From NCBI GenBank assembly GCA_031177735.1, contig JAPSKJ010000003.1:1-34631 (forward strand): a stretch of DNA of 34,631 bases, read 5' to 3'. Below, in pieces: positions 33,532 through 34,631 of this stretch. This stretch comes from Nocardioides sp. GTDB lineage: Bacteria > Actinomycetota > Actinomycetes > Propionibacteriales > Nocardioidaceae. The position numbers and the translations under genes were made by a program. Numbering within the stretch: position 1 is the first letter of the stretch; each line of letters begins with the position of its first letter. Below the pieces are notes generated by a model. The model saw nothing but the letters and a program-made list of their open reading frames with translations, made no database searches and was not told where the DNA came from.

Positions 33532-33849
33532 TCAGCTGGCGACCGCGGTCTCGCCCTTCTCGAACCGCAGGCCCTTGCCGCGGATCGTGGTGATCAGGTG
33601 CGGGTGGCGGCTGTCGTCACCGAGCTTGCGGCGCACCCAGCCCAGGTGGACGTCGATGGTCTTGGACGAGGTCCAGAAGTTCGCGTGCCACACCTCCCGC
33701 ATCAGCTCCTCGCGGGTGACGATGTCGCCCGCTCGCGCGATGAGCGCGTGGACGAGGTCGAACTCCTTGCGCGAGAGCGTGATCTCCTCCTCGCCGCGCC
33801 ATGCGCGTCGCGTCTCGGGGTCGATGCGGATCTCCTGTACCTCAATCAC
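33532..33849 (-). CDS. Stand-alone OmpR/PhoB-type winged-helix DNA-binding protein
   Basis: A 105-residue protein that is only the C-terminal effector domain of an OmpR-family response regulator: IDPETRRAWRGEEEITLSRKEFDLVHALIARAG, VTREELMREVW, SKTIDVHLGWVRRKLG (recognition helix) and LITTIRGKGLRFE (wing). The receiver domain with its phosphorylated aspartate is absent. The GTG at 33849 is fixed by TAGGGT 7 nt upstream, so this is not a missed longer ORF. Without a receiver it cannot be controlled by phosphorylation in the usual way. It sits between two paralogous secreted-protein genes, which are the obvious candidate targets. Confidence 0.9.
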   Translation of the reverse strand: MIEVQEIRIDPETRRAWRGEEEITLSRKEFDLVHALIARAGDIVTREELMREVWHANFWTSSKTIDVHLGWVRRKLGDDSRHPHLITTIRGKGLRFEKGETAVAS

Positions 33850-33856
33850 ACGGTAA

Positions 33857-33862
33857 ACCCTA
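33857..33862 (-). promoter_or_regulatory. -10 element TAGGGT (with TTGCTG -35) for leaderless winged-helix gene
   Basis: TTGCTG (33886-33881), 18 nt, TAGGGT, 7 nt, GTG 33849. It is one of the few leaderless modules here with a recognisable -35. Confidence 0.7.
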
Positions 33863-33932
33863 GAAACTTCAACCGACGTTCAGCAAAGGATTGCCCGATG
33901 TTGCCACCGACAACTTGGTGCCACTCTTTGCG

Positions 33933-34631
33933 TCAGCGGCGGATCCGGACCTTCTTCGTGCGCTTGCTCTCCGCGCCGGCGCCGAACTTGTTGTACGCCG
34001 TCACCGTGAAGGTGACCTTCTTGCCCGGCTTCAACCGTCGCACGACAGCCTTCGTTTTCTTCGTGTTCACCTTCTGGCCGGTGCTCGCCAGCACCACGTA
34101 CTCGGTCACCGGACCGTCCCCGCTGGAGGCGGGCGCCTTCCACTTGACCACCGCCTTGCCCTGCTTCGCGACGGCCTTCACCTTGCGCGGGGCGCTCGGG
34201 AACGCGGTTGGCGGCAGCGGTGGCGCCGGCACGTTGACGGTCGCGCAGTTCATGGTCAGGCTGCGCCCGTAGTTGCCGCCGTCGTGCAGGTACAGGCAGA
34301 TCGTCCGGGTGCCGCTCGGCACGCTGATGGTGCGGCTGAACCCGAAGTTGCCCGCAGGAAGGGAGCTGGCCGGGACCGCGCCGTGCGGCTGGTTGGCGTA
34401 GCCGCTGTTCCCGCCCTGGTTGCCCGTGCCGTCGATCAGCCAGGAGTACTCCACCGGCCCGGCGGTCTGCTCGGGGTCCATCGCCCACCCGCTGACGGTG
34501 ACCTGACCCACGCCCGTCGCCACGGCGGACTCCAGCGCGCCCCAGGGGCTGCAGTTGAGCCGCTGGACGCCGAAGGCGTCGGTCCCGCACGCGGCGACCG
34601 TGGTGGCGTCGACCTTGTAGTAGGTGTACGA
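33933..34631 (-). CDS. Secreted GWAMD/FN3 protein, paralogue of the 32195-33415 gene (partial, N-terminus beyond window)
   Basis: The frame is open from the right edge for 232 residues to a stop at 33933, so the N-terminus is missing. It repeats the C-terminal architecture of the 406-residue neighbour: a CSPWGALES segment (compare CEPWGVFES), a VTVSGWAMDPEQTAGPVEYSWLIDG module (compare VRVTGWAMDS), RTICLYL (compare RTICLFA), a linker, an FN3 domain (VVKWKAPASSGDGPVTEYVVLA) and a basic KKVRIRR tail. The two genes also share the DNA sequence GGATCCGGACCTTCTTCG at their 3' ends. An internal ATG at 34523 is probably not the true start. It lies upstream of the regulator on the same strand. Confidence 0.85.
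   Translation of the reverse strand, partial: SYTYYKVDATTVAACGTDAFGVQRLNCSPWGALESAVATGVGQVTVSGWAMDPEQTAGPVEYSWLIDGTGNQGGNSGYANQPHGAVPASSLPAGNFGFSRTISVPSGTRTICLYLHDGGNYGRSLTMNCATVNVPAPPLPPTAFPSAPRKVKAVAKQGKAVVKWKAPASSGDGPVTEYVVLASTGQKVNTKKTKAVVRRLKPGKKVTFTVTAYNKFGAGAESKRTKKVRIRR

Overview
This window comes from a high-GC Gram-positive actinobacterium, most likely Nocardioides or a close relative in the Nocardioidaceae. The evidence is strong G/C bias at third codon positions, a WhiB protein, coenzyme F420 genes, DUF3499, DUF3105, DUF5719 and TIGR03089 proteins, and a gene order matching the mycobacterial block SIS protein / manB / Rv3258c-like / Rv3259-like / whiB2 / fbiA / fbiB / manB(GDP-mannose). 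The genus is an inference. I see no rRNA, tRNA, CRISPR array, prophage or insertion sequence.

Layout. (1) 1-4560: mannose and cell-envelope precursor genes (SIS protein, Trm112-like protein, phosphomannomutase, DUF3499), a divergent zincin-fold protein without its metal-binding motif, and a secreted DUF5719 protein. (2) 4557-7839: a 962-residue glycosyltransferase with a large membrane domain, translationally coupled to DUF5719, then whiB2. (3) 8131-10901: fbiA-fbiB for F420 and a membrane-anchored DUF3105 protein. (4) 11036-15941: GDP-mannose pyrophosphorylase, TIGR03089, and a 976-residue secreted amidase with FG-GAP repeats. (5) 16333-24840: a galactofuranose glycan locus of two GT2 enzymes, UDP-galactopyranose mutase, a GlfT2-type polymerase and a two-gene ABC exporter, flanked by an LCP ligase. 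(6) 24991-29111: thioesterase, second LCP protein, enoyl-CoA hydratase family protein, dienelactone hydrolase and CoA-binding protein. (7) 29137-32158: purK-purE, a polytopic acyltransferase-like protein and a coupled 46-residue ORF. (8) 32195-34631: two paralogous secreted FN3 proteins flanking a stand-alone winged-helix regulator.

How the genes fit together. ManB and the guanylyltransferase make GDP-mannose. Glf makes UDP-galactofuranose, the GT2 enzymes and GlfT2 would initiate and polymerise a galactan, Wzm/Wzt would export the lipid-linked chain, and the LCP proteins are candidates for attaching it to peptidoglycan. The amidase and WhiB2 add wall turnover and division control.

The most striking non-coding signal is a repeated promoter module. 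A TANNNT -10 hexamer sits 7 or 8 nt before an ATG/GTG at 14 genes, which implies leaderless mRNAs and fixes many start codons. At 25532-25541 two such -10 elements are fused into one symmetric bidirectional element.
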